Below, in pieces: positions 50,003 through 59,102 of a stretch of 64,000 bases of DNA. Source of the DNA: Tistlia consotensis USBA 355 (lineage in GTDB: Bacteria; Pseudomonadota; Alphaproteobacteria; Kiloniellales; DSM-21159); contig NZ_FWZX01000001.1 of the NCBI RefSeq assembly GCF_900177295.1, positions 62,001-126,000 of the forward strand. The letters run 5' to 3'. The notes beneath the pieces are model-generated. The model was not told where the DNA came from and ran no database searches. It saw only the letters and a program-made list of their open reading frames with translations. Each line of letters opens with the position of its first letter. Position 1 is the first letter of the stretch. The position numbers were made by a program, and so were the translations under genes.

Positions 50003-50845
50003 TCAGTGGCTCATCAGCGCGGGCATCGCCAGATGCTGCAGCACCGAGCGGGTGACGCCGCCCATGACCAGCTCGCGCAGCCGGCTGTGGCCGTAGGCGC
50101 CCATCACCAGCAGGTCGCTGCCCAGGTCGCTGGCGCTGGACAGGATCGTGTCGGCGATCGAGATCTCCTTGGAGATGACGTGGCGCGCCTCGGTCTTGAC
50201 GCCGTGGCGGGCCAGCACCGTGGCGATGTCGGCGCCCGGCTCCTCGCCGTGGCCGCGGATGCCGTGGCGGGGGTTGACCGACAGGATGTCGACCTTCTTG
50301 GCGGCCTGCAGCAGCGGCAGCGCGTCGTCGACGGCGCTCGCCGCCTCCCGGCTGGCGTCCCAGAGCAGCAGCGGGCGCTGGCCGAAGCCGGCCGCGGCGC
50401 CGACGTAGGGCACCAGCAGCAGCGGCCGGCCGAGAGCGAGCACGGCCTGCTCGACGGCGCTCTCGCCCATCGAGAGGTCGTCGTCCGGATCGTGCTGGCC
50501 GAGCACCACCAGGTCGGCATAGCGGCCGTGCAGGCTCAGCACGTCCTCGACCTCGTCGGCATAGGCCCGCGCCGAGCGCGGCTCGGCATGGACGCCGGCC
50601 TTGCGCGCCGCCTCGTCGAAGGCGGCCAGCGCCTTGTCGGTCGCCTCCTTGCGCAGGGCCTCCTGGCGGTCGAGCAGGTCCTGCGGCATCTGCGCCATCA
50701 GGTAGGCCGGAGCGGCGAACTCGGCCGCGATATAGAGACCGACGACGTGGGCGTCCTGCCGAGCGGCCAGGTCGAGGGCGGCCTGCACGCGCTTCTTGCA
50801 GCTCTTGCTGTCGTCGAGGTGGACCAGAATCGTCTTGTAGGCCAT
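50003..50845 (-). CDS. Tandem universal stress protein (UspA family)
   Basis: 280 residues with two Usp domains (about 1-145 and 155-280). The first begins YKTILVHLDDSKSCKKRVQA. The second ends with the ATP-binding pattern GAYGHSRLRELVMGGVTRSV (G-2x-G-9x-G-T), so that half probably binds ATP, while the first half lacks the pattern (LGQHDPDDD). Such proteins help survive starvation or oxidative stress. It stands alone, transcribed away from the ABC operon that ends at 50966. Confidence 0.88.
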   Translation of the reverse strand: MAYKTILVHLDDSKSCKKRVQAALDLAARQDAHVVGLYIAAEFAAPAYLMAQMPQDLLDRQEALRKEATDKALAAFDEAARKAGVHAEPRSARAYADEVEDVLSLHGRYADLVVLGQHDPDDDLSMGESAVEQAVLALGRPLLLVPYVGAAAGFGQRPLLLWDASREAASAVDDALPLLQAAKKVDILSVNPRHGIRGHGEEPGADIATVLARHGVKTEARHVISKEISIADTILSSASDLGSDLLVMGAYGHSRLRELVMGGVTRSVLQHLAMPALMSH

Positions 50846-50965
50846 CGCCGTCCCTTTCTCCCGCCTGCAGGGGTGTTTTTCCGCGGCTGAGAAGACCCCG
50901 GTACGCAGCCACCAGCATTGACGTGCGTCAAGCAGGCCTGCGCCGCCGCGCCGGGCCCGGATCGC

Positions 50966-52045
50966 CTAGTCGCGACCGAGCGCGTGCTGCACGACCTCCT
51001 CGGTCAGGCGGCCTTCCTCGATGGCGTGGCAGCGCACCTTGCCGCCCGCCGGGGTGGCGATCGCCTTCGGCTCCTCGGCCTTGCAGCGCTCGTTGGCGAA
51101 GGGACAGCGCGGGTGGAAGTGGCAGCCGCTCGGCGGATGGATCGGGCTCGGCACCTCGCCGGCGACCGGGATACGCTGGCGGCCGCTCATCTCCAGGTCC
51201 GGGATCGCGTCGAGCAGCATGCGCGTGTAGGGGTGCTGCGGCCGGCGGAAGATGTCGCGCGCCGTGCCCCACTCGACCAGCCGGCCCAGGTACATCACGC
51301 CGACGTAGTCGGAGATGTGGTAGACGACGGCCAGGTCGTGGCTGATGAAGAGATAGGTCAGCCCGAGCTCGCGCTGCAGGTCCTTCATCAGGTTCAGGAT
51401 CTGCGCCTGCACCGAGACGTCGAGCGCCGAGGTCGGCTCGTCGCAGACCAGGAACTCCGGATTCGAGGCGAGCGCCCGGGCGATCGAGATGCGCTGGCGC
51501 TGGCCGCCGGAGAACTCGTGCGGGAACTTCTCGCCGTCGCGCGCCGAGAGGCGGACCAGCTCGAGCAGCTCGCCGACCCGCTTCTGGATCGCCCGCCGGT
51601 CCGTCATCAGGCCGTGGGCGCGCAGCGGCTCGGCGACGATGTCGGCGACCCGCCAGCGCGGATTGAGGCTGGCGTAAGGGTCCTGGAAGATCATCTGCAG
51701 CCGCTTGCGGATCGGCGCCATCTCGCGGCGGCTCTTCAGGTTCGCCATCGAGACGCCGTCGAACTCGACCTCGCCGGCGGTCGGGTTGTAGAGGCCGACG
51801 ACGAGACGCGCGACCGTCGACTTGCCGCAGCCGGATTCGCCGACCAGGCTGAAGGTGCGGCCCGCCGGGATATCGAAGGAGACGCCGTCGACCGCGCGCA
51901 CCAGGGTGCGGTCCTCATGGCGCAGCACGCGGGTCAGCCAGGGCGGAGAGACGTCGAAGTGCTTGGCCAAGCCCTCGACCCGGACCAGCGGCCGGACGTC
52001 GTCGGTGCCGCTGCGGGCGGCCTGGGCGACGGCGGCGTCAGCCAT
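50966..52045 (-). CDS. Peptide/nickel-type ABC transporter ATPase (DppF/OppF-like)
   Basis: 359 residues. Walker A GESGCGKST, Q-loop MIFQDPYASLNPRW, signature FSGGQRQRISIARAL, Walker B FLVCDEPTSALDVSV and H-loop FISHDLAVV. The C-terminal oligopeptide/dipeptide domain ends with the cysteine cluster HFHPRCPFANERC typical of this class. It overlaps the DppD-like gene by eight bases and is the last gene of the operon. Confidence 0.92.
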   Translation of the reverse strand: MADAAVAQAARSGTDDVRPLVRVEGLAKHFDVSPPWLTRVLRHEDRTLVRAVDGVSFDIPAGRTFSLVGESGCGKSTVARLVVGLYNPTAGEVEFDGVSMANLKSRREMAPIRKRLQMIFQDPYASLNPRWRVADIVAEPLRAHGLMTDRRAIQKRVGELLELVRLSARDGEKFPHEFSGGQRQRISIARALASNPEFLVCDEPTSALDVSVQAQILNLMKDLQRELGLTYLFISHDLAVVYHISDYVGVMYLGRLVEWGTARDIFRRPQHPYTRMLLDAIPDLEMSGRQRIPVAGEVPSPIHPPSGCHFHPRCPFANERCKAEEPKAIATPAGGKVRCHAIEEGRLTEEVVQHALGRD

Positions 52046-53066
52046 GGCTGCCGGTCCTCCTCTGCTCGCCTTCCTCGTAGAGCCAGCAGGCGACCCGCGT
52101 GTCCTCGACCGCGATCAGCTCGGGCCGCTCGTGGCGGCAGCGCTCGAAGACCTTCGGGCAGCGCGGGTTGAAGGGGCAGCCCGTCGGAATCTCGGTCAGG
52201 CGCGGCATCGAGCCCTCGATCTGGGTCAGCCGGTCGAGGTCGTGGCCGACCATCGGGATCGAGCCCATCAGGCCGTGGGTGTAGGGGTGCTTGGCGTTGC
52301 GGATCACCTCGCGCACCGGCCCGACCTCGGCGATGCGCCCGGAGTACATGACCGCGACCCGGTCGGCGGTCTCGGCGATCACGCCCATGTCGTGGGTGAT
52401 CAGCATGACTGCGGCGCCGTGCTCGCTGCACAGCTTCTTCAGGAGCTTGATGATCTGCGCCTGGATCGAGACGTCGAGCGCGGTCGTCGGCTCGTCGGCG
52501 ATGACTAGGCGGGGATTGACGCAGAGCGCGAGCGCGATGACCACGCGCTGGCGCATGCCGCCCGAGAACTGGTGCGGATACTGGTCGATGCGCCGCTCCG
52601 GCGCCGGGATGCCGACCTCGGCGAGCAGATCGATCGCCCGCCGCCGCGCCTGGCTCTCGCTCATGTCGGTGTGGGTCTGGATCGTCTCGATCAGCTGATG
52701 GCCGACGGTGTAGAGCGGATTGAGGCTGGTCAGCGGGTCCTGGAAGACCATGCCGATCTCGCGGCCGCGGATCCGCCGCAGCTTCTCGTAGGGCAGGTTG
52801 TCGATGCGCCGGCCGTCGAGCCGGATCTCGCCGCCGGCGATCCGCCCGGGCGGCTCGAGCAGGCCGATGATTGCCGTGCCGGTCATCGACTTGCCGGCGC
52901 CGGACTCGCCGACCACGCCGAGCACCTCGCCCTCGTCGATGTGGAAGGAGATGTCGTCGACCGCCGTCAGGGTGCCGCGGCGCGTCGGGAACTCGACGCG
53001 CAGGTTCTCGACCTCGAGCAGCGCCCCCTTGCGGGCCGGCTTCTCCCTTGTCGTGTTCTCGGCCAT
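52038..53066 (-). CDS. Peptide/nickel-type ABC transporter ATPase (DppD/OppD-like)
   Basis: 342 residues. Walker A GESGAGKSM (Thr/Ser replaced by Met in the last place, as in some OppD proteins), Q-loop MVFQDPLTSLNPLY, signature FSGGMRQRVVIALAL, Walker B LVIADEPTTALDVSI, H-loop LITHDMGVI, and the C-terminal cluster PFNPRCPKVFERC. The ATG at 53066 follows the permease stop after five bases. Confidence 0.92.
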   Translation of the reverse strand: MAENTTREKPARKGALLEVENLRVEFPTRRGTLTAVDDISFHIDEGEVLGVVGESGAGKSMTGTAIIGLLEPPGRIAGGEIRLDGRRIDNLPYEKLRRIRGREIGMVFQDPLTSLNPLYTVGHQLIETIQTHTDMSESQARRRAIDLLAEVGIPAPERRIDQYPHQFSGGMRQRVVIALALCVNPRLVIADEPTTALDVSIQAQIIKLLKKLCSEHGAAVMLITHDMGVIAETADRVAVMYSGRIAEVGPVREVIRNAKHPYTHGLMGSIPMVGHDLDRLTQIEGSMPRLTEIPTGCPFNPRCPKVFERCRHERPELIAVEDTRVACWLYEEGEQRRTGSHG

Positions 53067-53071
53067 CGGGC

Positions 53072-54061
53072 TCACCGCAGTCTCGGGTTCAGGGCGTCGC
53101 GCAGCCAGTCGCCGAGCAGGTTCACGGCCAGCACCAGGATGACCAGCACGAGGCTGGGGTAGATCGTCAGCCACCACATGCCGGAGAACAGCACGTTCTG
53201 GCCGAGCCGGATCAGCGTGCCCAGGGACGGCTCGGTCGCCGGCACGCCGACGCCGAGGAACGACAGCGTCGCCTCGGTCAGGATCGCGATGGCCAGCGAC
53301 AGCGTCGCGATGACCAGAACCGGTCCGAGCACGTTGGGCAACACGTGGCGGATCATGATCAGCGAGGGTCGGATGCCGATCACGCGGGCCGCCTGGACGT
53401 ACTCCTTGTTCTTCTCGACCAGGGTCGAGCCGCGCACCGTGCGCGCGAAGTTGACCCACTGCGAGGCGGCGATCGCCAGTATCAGGATCGGCAGCTTGAA
53501 GGCCTGGTGCGTGTCGGGATCCATCATGGTCCGGGTCGCGCCGTCGATCAGCAGGGCGATCAGGATCGCCGGGAAGGTCAGCTGGACGTCGGCGACGCGC
53601 ATGATGAAGGAGTCGACCCGGCCACCGGCATAGCCGCTGACCAGACCGAGCAGCGTGCCGAAGACCGCCGCCAGGATCACCGAGGCGAAGCCGACCTCGA
53701 GCGAGATCTGCAGGCCGAACATCATGGCCGACAGCAGGTCCCGGCCCTGCTCGTCGGTGCCGAGCAGGAAGCGCGGGTCGGGGTCGACCATCATGCCGCC
53801 GTCGTTGAACTGCCAGCCGATCGGCGGCAGGCGCGCGTCCATCAGGTTGAGCGACGAGAGGTTCATCGTGTCGAACGGCGCCAGCCAGTGCGCCGAGAGC
53901 GCGATGGCGAACATCAGCACGGTGACGACGAAGGCGGCGATGGTCAGCGGCGACTTCTTGAAGGCGTAGAAGATGTCGCCGTCGAAGAAGCGCCGACCGC
54001 CGTCGATGACGCGGCCGAACAGGCCCGGCGAGACCTGGATCTCTTCTGGTGCGATCGCCAT
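53072..54061 (-). CDS. DppC-type ABC transporter permease
   Basis: 329 residues with six helices and a longer periplasmic loop after the first helix. FLLGTDEQGRDLLSAMMFG, the EAA loop (AARVIGIRPSLIMIRHVLPN) and EATLSFLGVGVPATEPSLG are conserved. It lies 13 bases after the dppB-like gene. Confidence 0.92.
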   Translation of the reverse strand: MAIAPEEIQVSPGLFGRVIDGGRRFFDGDIFYAFKKSPLTIAAFVVTVLMFAIALSAHWLAPFDTMNLSSLNLMDARLPPIGWQFNDGGMMVDPDPRFLLGTDEQGRDLLSAMMFGLQISLEVGFASVILAAVFGTLLGLVSGYAGGRVDSFIMRVADVQLTFPAILIALLIDGATRTMMDPDTHQAFKLPILILAIAASQWVNFARTVRGSTLVEKNKEYVQAARVIGIRPSLIMIRHVLPNVLGPVLVIATLSLAIAILTEATLSFLGVGVPATEPSLGTLIRLGQNVLFSGMWWLTIYPSLVLVILVLAVNLLGDWLRDALNPRLR

Positions 54062-54074
54062 GGCTCGCCCCCCT

Positions 54075-55061
54075 TCAGTGCGCCGCGCCGCCGAGCGTCT
54101 CGGCGCGCAGGCGCGGATCGACCGCGTAGTAGAGCAGGTCGACCGACAGGTTGATGATCACGAAGAAGAAGGCCATCAGCATCAGGTAGCAGGACATGAT
54201 CGGGATATCGACGAAGCGGATCGAGTCCAGGAACAGCCGCCCCATGCCGGGCCAGGCGAAGACCGTCTCCGTGATGATCGAGAAGGCGAGCAGCGAGCCG
54301 ACCTGCAGGCCCATGATGGTGATCACCGGGACCAGGGTGTTCTTCAGGGCGTGGCCGTAGTTGATCGCCCGGTTCCTGAGGCCGCGTGCCTTGGCGAACT
54401 TGATGTAGTCGGTGCGCAGCACCTCGAGCATCTCGGCGCGCACCAGCCGCATGATCAGGGTCAGCTGGAACAGCGCCAGCGTGAAGGCCGGCATGATCAG
54501 GAAGCTCCAGCCCTTGAGGGTCAGGAGGCCGGTCTCCCAGAAGCCGAGGTCGACGAGGCCCTGGCGCCCGAAGGTCGGCAGCCAGCCCAGCCAGACGCCG
54601 AACACCAGGATCATCAGGATGCCGATCACGAAGGTCGGCAGCGAGACGCCGACCAGCGAGACGGTGAGGAACATCCGACTGAGCGGAGCGTGGCGTTTCA
54701 AGCCCGTATAGACGCCCATCGGCACGCCGATCAGCAGCGCCATCAGGGCCGAGACGAAGACCAGCTCAAGGGTCGCCGGCAGCGCCGTGGCGATCAGCTC
54801 CTCGACCGGCTTGCCGACCCGGTAGCTGAGCCCGAACTCGCCCTGGCTGGCGTTGACCAGGAACTTGAAGAACTGCATCGGCACGGGATCGTTGAGGCCG
54901 AGCTTCTCGCGCAGCGCCTGGCGCTGCTCGATCGTCGCCTCCTGGCCGAGCATGTTGTTGACCGGGTCGCCGGTGAAGCGGAACAGCGCGAAGCTGATCA
55001 AGCCGACGACCAGCATGACGAGCACCGCCTGGAACAGACGCTGGACGATGAAGGCGAACAT
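54075..55061 (-). CDS. DppB-type ABC transporter permease
   Basis: 328 residues with six helices. FIVQRLFQAVLVMLVVGLIS opens the protein, FRFTGDPVNNML and REKLGLNDPVPMQFFKFL follow, and the EAA-like loop KFAKARGLRNRAINYGHALK precedes DLLYYAVDPRLRAE at the end. A strong terminator separates it from the binding-protein gene upstream, so it is expressed by read-through or its own promoter. Confidence 0.92.
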   Translation of the reverse strand: MFAFIVQRLFQAVLVMLVVGLISFALFRFTGDPVNNMLGQEATIEQRQALREKLGLNDPVPMQFFKFLVNASQGEFGLSYRVGKPVEELIATALPATLELVFVSALMALLIGVPMGVYTGLKRHAPLSRMFLTVSLVGVSLPTFVIGILMILVFGVWLGWLPTFGRQGLVDLGFWETGLLTLKGWSFLIMPAFTLALFQLTLIMRLVRAEMLEVLRTDYIKFAKARGLRNRAINYGHALKNTLVPVITIMGLQVGSLLAFSIITETVFAWPGMGRLFLDSIRFVDIPIMSCYLMLMAFFFVIINLSVDLLYYAVDPRLRAETLGGAAH

Positions 55062-55115
55062 GGATGGGCGGCCCTGTCCTGCGCGAGAGCTTCGAGGATG
55101 CGATCCTGCCTGGAT

Positions 55116-55155
55116 CGAAAAAGCCGACGGCCCGGGCGTTTGCGCACCCGGGCCG
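55116..55155 (-). terminator. Rho-independent terminator between binding-protein and permease genes
   Basis: GACGGCCCGGG (55124-55134) and CCCGGGCCGTC (55145-55155) make a perfect 11-base stem with a 10-base loop. On the minus strand it is followed by GGCTTTTTCG, a U tract. It lies 21 bases after the binding-protein stop and would let that protein be made in excess over the permeases. Confidence 0.85.
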
Positions 55156-55176
55156 TCGTGCTGGCCCTGACGGGCG

Positions 55177-56772
55177 CTACTTCATCGTGACGTAGCGCAG
55201 GTCGACGTCGTTGAACGGGCGCTGGATGATCTTCGCCACCTTGTCGGAGCGGTAGCCCCAGGCCAGCGCCTGCTGATGCAGCGGGATGTGGCCCACGTCG
55301 TCCTTATGGATCTTGAAGGCCTCGTGGATCATCTCGTTGCGCTTCTTCTCGTCGACCGTGACCGCGATCTGGTCGGTCAGCTGCTCGACCTTCGGGTTGC
55401 TGTAGCGCCCGCAGTTCCAGGCGCCCTGGCCCGCACCGTCCATCGTCATGATGTTCTGCAGGACGTTGTAGGCGTCGTAGGAACCGGGGGTCCAGCCCAG
55501 CATGTAGAAGCTGGTGTTGTTGCCCGAGGCCGAGCCGATCTTGTTGAAGTGCAGCGACTTGGTCTGGGCGTTCAGGGTCACCTTGATGCCGATGCGCTCG
55601 AGCATCGGGACGATCGCCGTGCAGATCGCCTCGTCGTTGACGTAGCGGTCGTTCGGGCAGTCGAAGGTGACCGGGAAGCCCTTCTCGTAGCCGGCCTCCT
55701 TGAGCAGCTTCTTGGACAGCGCCGGGTCGTACTTGTAGGGCGTGTTCAGGTCCTCCTGGAAGCCGTTGATGCCCGGAGCGATCATCTCGCCGGTCGGCGT
55801 CGAGGCGCCGCGCATCACGACCCGGTGGATCGCCTTCAGGTCGATGGCGTGGGCGAAGGCCTCGCGCACCCGCACGTCCAGGAAGGGATTCTTGCCGGAG
55901 CCGGGCATGTCGAGCGACTCCTTGCGCCACTGGTCCATGCCCAGGAAGATCGTGCGCAGCTCGGGGCCCTGCTGGACCTTGACGTTCGGGTCCGACTCCA
56001 GGCGCTGCACGTCCTGCAGCGGCACCGGGTACATCATGTCGATCTCGCCCGAGAGCAGGGCGGCGACGCGGGTCGCGTCGTTCGGGATCGGCGTGAAGAT
56101 CGCCTCGGTGACGTTGGTCTCGAGCTTGTCCTTGCCCCAGTAGTTGGGATTGCGCTCGAGCACCAGGCGGTTGTCCTGGACCCACTCCTTGACCATGAAG
56201 GGGCCGGTGCCGTTGGCGTGCAGGTTGGCCCAGTTGGTCTTGCCGGCGCCCTTGACGACCTCGACGGCGTTGTTCTCTTCCATGAACTTCTTATCGACGA
56301 TGAAGAAGTTCGGCATGTTGAGCAGCAGGATCGGGTCCGGACCCTTGGTCTCGATCTCGATCTCGTAGTCGCTGATCTTCTTGATGTCCTTCACGGACGA
56401 CAGCGCGAAGGCCATGTCGGAGGCCTCCTGCGTCTGGCGCTTGAAGGAGAAGATCACGTCGTCGGCGGTGAAGGGATCGCCGTTCGAGAACTTCACGCCC
56501 TGGCGCAGCTTGAAGCGCCAGTGGGTGTCGTCGACGGCCTTCCACTCGGTGGCGAGGTCCGGCTCGAGCGACAGGTCTGCCTTACGATGCAGCAGGGAAC
56601 CGTAGATGTTTCCCTTCATCGTGTTGGTCGGACCCTCGTTGTTGATGTGGGGGTCCAGGCCGAGAATGTCGCCGGTGGTCGCGTAGCGGAAGGTCTTCGC
56701 CTCGCCGGTCGTGGCGAAGGCGACGGCGGCGGCCAGAGCCGCGGCCGCCATGAGACCTGTGCGGAATCGCAT
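55177..56772 (-). CDS. Family 5 (peptide/nickel-type) ABC solute-binding protein
   Basis: 531 residues with a signal peptide of about 25 (AAAVAFATTGEAKTF). Family 5 marks: TFRYATTGDILGLDPHINNE, LRQGVKFSNGDPFTADDVIF, NGTGPFMVKEWVQDNRLVLE, and DVRVREAFAHAIDLKAIH. The ATG at 56772 has AGGGAG about seven bases upstream. It heads the operon continuing with two permeases and two ATPases. From 56773 to 57018 I see only leader sequence. Confidence 0.93.
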   Translation of the reverse strand: MRFRTGLMAAAALAAAVAFATTGEAKTFRYATTGDILGLDPHINNEGPTNTMKGNIYGSLLHRKADLSLEPDLATEWKAVDDTHWRFKLRQGVKFSNGDPFTADDVIFSFKRQTQEASDMAFALSSVKDIKKISDYEIEIETKGPDPILLLNMPNFFIVDKKFMEENNAVEVVKGAGKTNWANLHANGTGPFMVKEWVQDNRLVLERNPNYWGKDKLETNVTEAIFTPIPNDATRVAALLSGEIDMMYPVPLQDVQRLESDPNVKVQQGPELRTIFLGMDQWRKESLDMPGSGKNPFLDVRVREAFAHAIDLKAIHRVVMRGASTPTGEMIAPGINGFQEDLNTPYKYDPALSKKLLKEAGYEKGFPVTFDCPNDRYVNDEAICTAIVPMLERIGIKVTLNAQTKSLHFNKIGSASGNNTSFYMLGWTPGSYDAYNVLQNIMTMDGAGQGAWNCGRYSNPKVEQLTDQIAVTVDEKKRNEMIHEAFKIHKDDVGHIPLHQQALAWGYRSDKVAKIIQRPFNDVDLRYVTMK

Positions 56773-57018
56773 AATTGTCTCCCTGTTGCCTCAGTTCCAA
56801 GGCATCCGTTGATCCGGATGCCGTGCGTCACCCCGCTTTTCTGCGGTGCGCCGTTCGGATGTTCCGACGGGAACGACCGGGGTCAGCCGTTCGGAAGCCG
56901 TAACCTTGCCGCCGCGATAGTTCGGTTACAAGCGGAAATCGCCGCAGCGCACAAGACCTTGCAATCGCTGGATTCGACCTCTCGCCACGGCGCCGGCGAG
57001 CCGCATCGGCCCGCGCCT

Positions 57019-57690
57019 TCAGAAGAAGGTCATGTCTGCAAAGGAGACCAGCGCGCCGACCCCGAAGCCTGCGACCAATAGCCCGAGGCCGGCGTTGACG
57101 AGACCGACCGTGCGCGGCGGGATGTGGTGGCGCACGGCGGCGACGCCGCCGGTCAGCACGCTCCACCAGGCCATCGAGCCGGCGAAGACGCCGACCACCA
57201 CCATGCCGTTGGCGAGCAGGCCCTGCGGCCGGTCGTGGAGCAGGCCGAGGCCGGCGAAGACGCCGACGAAGGCCAACAGCGTCGCCGGATTGATGATGGT
57301 CAGGCCGAAGCCGGCGACCAGTCCCCTGCCGGCCTTGTCGAGCTTGACCGAGGGCGCGGTCGCGGTCGGCGCGCCGTGGGTCACCCGGTCGATCAGCGTG
57401 CGGCTCTGGCCGATCATCCGGATGCCGAAGACCAGCAGGAACAGCCCGCCGAGCAGGCGCAGCCACTCCTGGTACTGCCACAGGAAGTCGGTGACCAGCG
57501 ACAGGCCGAAGACCGCGCCGACCGCCAGGATGGTGTCGGCGACCGCCGCGCCGAAGCCGGTCACCAGGCCGACGACCCACAGGCCCTGCAGCGCCCGGCG
57601 CAGGCAGAGCGCGCCGATCGCGCCGACCGGCACGGCGACGACGAAGCCGCCGACCAGGGCCTTGACGAACAGGACGACGAGCGGCGACAC
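57019..57690 (-). CDS. LysE-family exporter
   Basis: About 223 residues with six predicted membrane helices. VAVPVGAIGALCLRRALQG near the front (the PxGP-like motif is PVGA here), GFGAAVADTILAVGAVFGL and GFGLTIINPATLLAFVGVFA are LysE features. It probably exports an amino acid or derivative. The GTG at 57690 is used; a TTG directly before it at 57693 is equally possible, and neither has a strong ribosome site. Confidence 0.82.
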   Translation of the reverse strand: MSPLVVLFVKALVGGFVVAVPVGAIGALCLRRALQGLWVVGLVTGFGAAVADTILAVGAVFGLSLVTDFLWQYQEWLRLLGGLFLLVFGIRMIGQSRTLIDRVTHGAPTATAPSVKLDKAGRGLVAGFGLTIINPATLLAFVGVFAGLGLLHDRPQGLLANGMVVVGVFAGSMAWWSVLTGGVAAVRHHIPPRTVGLVNAGLGLLVAGFGVGALVSFADMTFF

Positions 57691-57818
57691 CAATCCGGAT
57701 TCCAGGGCTGCCCGTGACGAGCGGACCGGCTCGGAAGCCCGGCGGGACGCGCCGCCGGCCGGATCCCCGAACCGGTCCGCTCTATAACAGCGGCCCGGCG
57801 CGGCACGCTAGCCCGCGG

Positions 57819-58433
57819 TCACCCCTCGGCCAGGTCGAACAGGCCGCGATGCCCGGGCTGGGCCGCGATGCGCTGCAGCCAGGCGCCCAGGGCCGGATAG
57901 CCCGAGAGGTCGTAGCCCCCGTCGGCGGCGACGTGCGTGTAGGCGTAGAGCGCGATGTCGGCGATCGAGTAGCGGCCGCCGACGAAGAAGGCGTTGCCGG
58001 CGAGGTGGCCCTCCATGACCGCGAGGGCCTGATGGCCGCGCTCGCGCAGCTCGGGCAGCCGCGCCCGGCGCGGGTGGTCGGCCGGCAGGTGGCGCAGCAG
58101 GTAGCGCGCGACGGCGATGTAGGGCTCGTGGCTGTACTGCTCGAAGAACAGCCACTGCATGACCAGCGCCCGCTCGTAGGGATCGGCCGGCAGGAAGGGC
58201 GTGCCCTCGGCGAGATAGCAGAGGATGGCGTTCGATTCGGCGAGCGGCCGGCCGTCGTCGAGCACCAGGGCCGGGATGCGGCCGTTCGGATTGATCGCCA
58301 GGAAGTCGGGCGTGCGCGTCTCGCCGCGGTCGATGTCGAGCTCGATCCGCTCGCAGGGCCGGCCGAGCTGCGCCAGCAGCAGCCGCACCTTGTAGCCGTT
58401 GCCCGAGTCCAGGTAGTCGTAGAGCGTCAGCAT
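57819..58433 (-). CDS. Glutathione S-transferase family protein
   Basis: 204 residues. The thioredoxin-like N-terminal domain reads LTLYDYLDSGNGYKVRLLLA with NPNGRIPALVLDDGRPLAES (cis-Pro and the Glu-Ser that bind glutathione). The all-helical C-terminal domain ends FFVGGRYSIADIALYAYTHV. The ATG at 58433 has GGGAGGGG just upstream. Role in detoxification is presumed; substrate unknown. Confidence 0.88.
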   Translation of the reverse strand: MLTLYDYLDSGNGYKVRLLLAQLGRPCERIELDIDRGETRTPDFLAINPNGRIPALVLDDGRPLAESNAILCYLAEGTPFLPADPYERALVMQWLFFEQYSHEPYIAVARYLLRHLPADHPRRARLPELRERGHQALAVMEGHLAGNAFFVGGRYSIADIALYAYTHVAADGGYDLSGYPALGAWLQRIAAQPGHRGLFDLAEG

Positions 58434-58583
58434 CGCCCCTCCCGTCGTGCGCCCGCTGCCATTAGCGGATAGCGGCGCGGCGGCGATCAAGACAGTTATT
58501 CTCACCCGCCCCCTAGAAAAGCTGGGGCTGCGCCCGGACCGCCGAGCGGCCGGTCGGGCCCCAGCTGACGCCGGACCCACGCC

Positions 58584-59102
58584 ATGACGACACGCGCCCC
58601 CTCCGACCCGCTCGCGCCGCTGCCCGCCGAGCCCGACTGCACGATCCGGGCGGCGACCAGGGCCGACGCCGGGACCATCGGCAGCCTGGTCCACCGCCTG
58701 CTCGCCGGCATCATGCCGCCGGACCAGCTGCTGCCGGTCGAGACGCTGAGCGAGGCCGCCGGGCGCCTGTTCGACGAGGGGCCGGGCTTCGCCGCCTATC
58801 TGGCCGAGGAGGCCGACGGCACGCCGGCCGGCCTGATCACCCTGACCGAGCTGGGCGCGGTCTTCGCGCGTGGCCGCTTCGGCGAGGTCGCCGAGCTCTA
58901 CGTCGAGCCGGCCTGGCGCTCGCGCCAGCTCGGCGCCCGGCTGATCGCCCGCGCCGCCGAGCACGGCCGCGCCGCCGGCTGGACCCGCCTGGAGCTGACC
59001 GCGCCGCACGCCGACGACGCGCCGGATGCGAGCCGCGCCTGGGCCTTCTACCGCCGCCTCGGCTTCGTCGAGGCCGGCCCGCGCATGAAGGTCAAGCTGT
59101 AG
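58584..59102 (+). CDS. GNAT-family N-acetyltransferase
   Basis: 172 residues. CTIRAATRADAGTIGSLVHR begins the fold. FGEVAELYVEPAWRSRQLGA carries the acetyl-CoA loop (RSRQLGA in place of RGxGxG/A), and SRAWAFYRRLGFVEAGPRMK ends it. The substrate is unknown. Its 3' end overlaps the end of the convergent MmyB-like gene by 11 bases. Confidence 0.82.
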   Translation: MTTRAPSDPLAPLPAEPDCTIRAATRADAGTIGSLVHRLLAGIMPPDQLLPVETLSEAAGRLFDEGPGFAAYLAEEADGTPAGLITLTELGAVFARGRFGEVAELYVEPAWRSRQLGARLIARAAEHGRAAGWTRLELTAPHADDAPDASRAWAFYRRLGFVEAGPRMKVKL

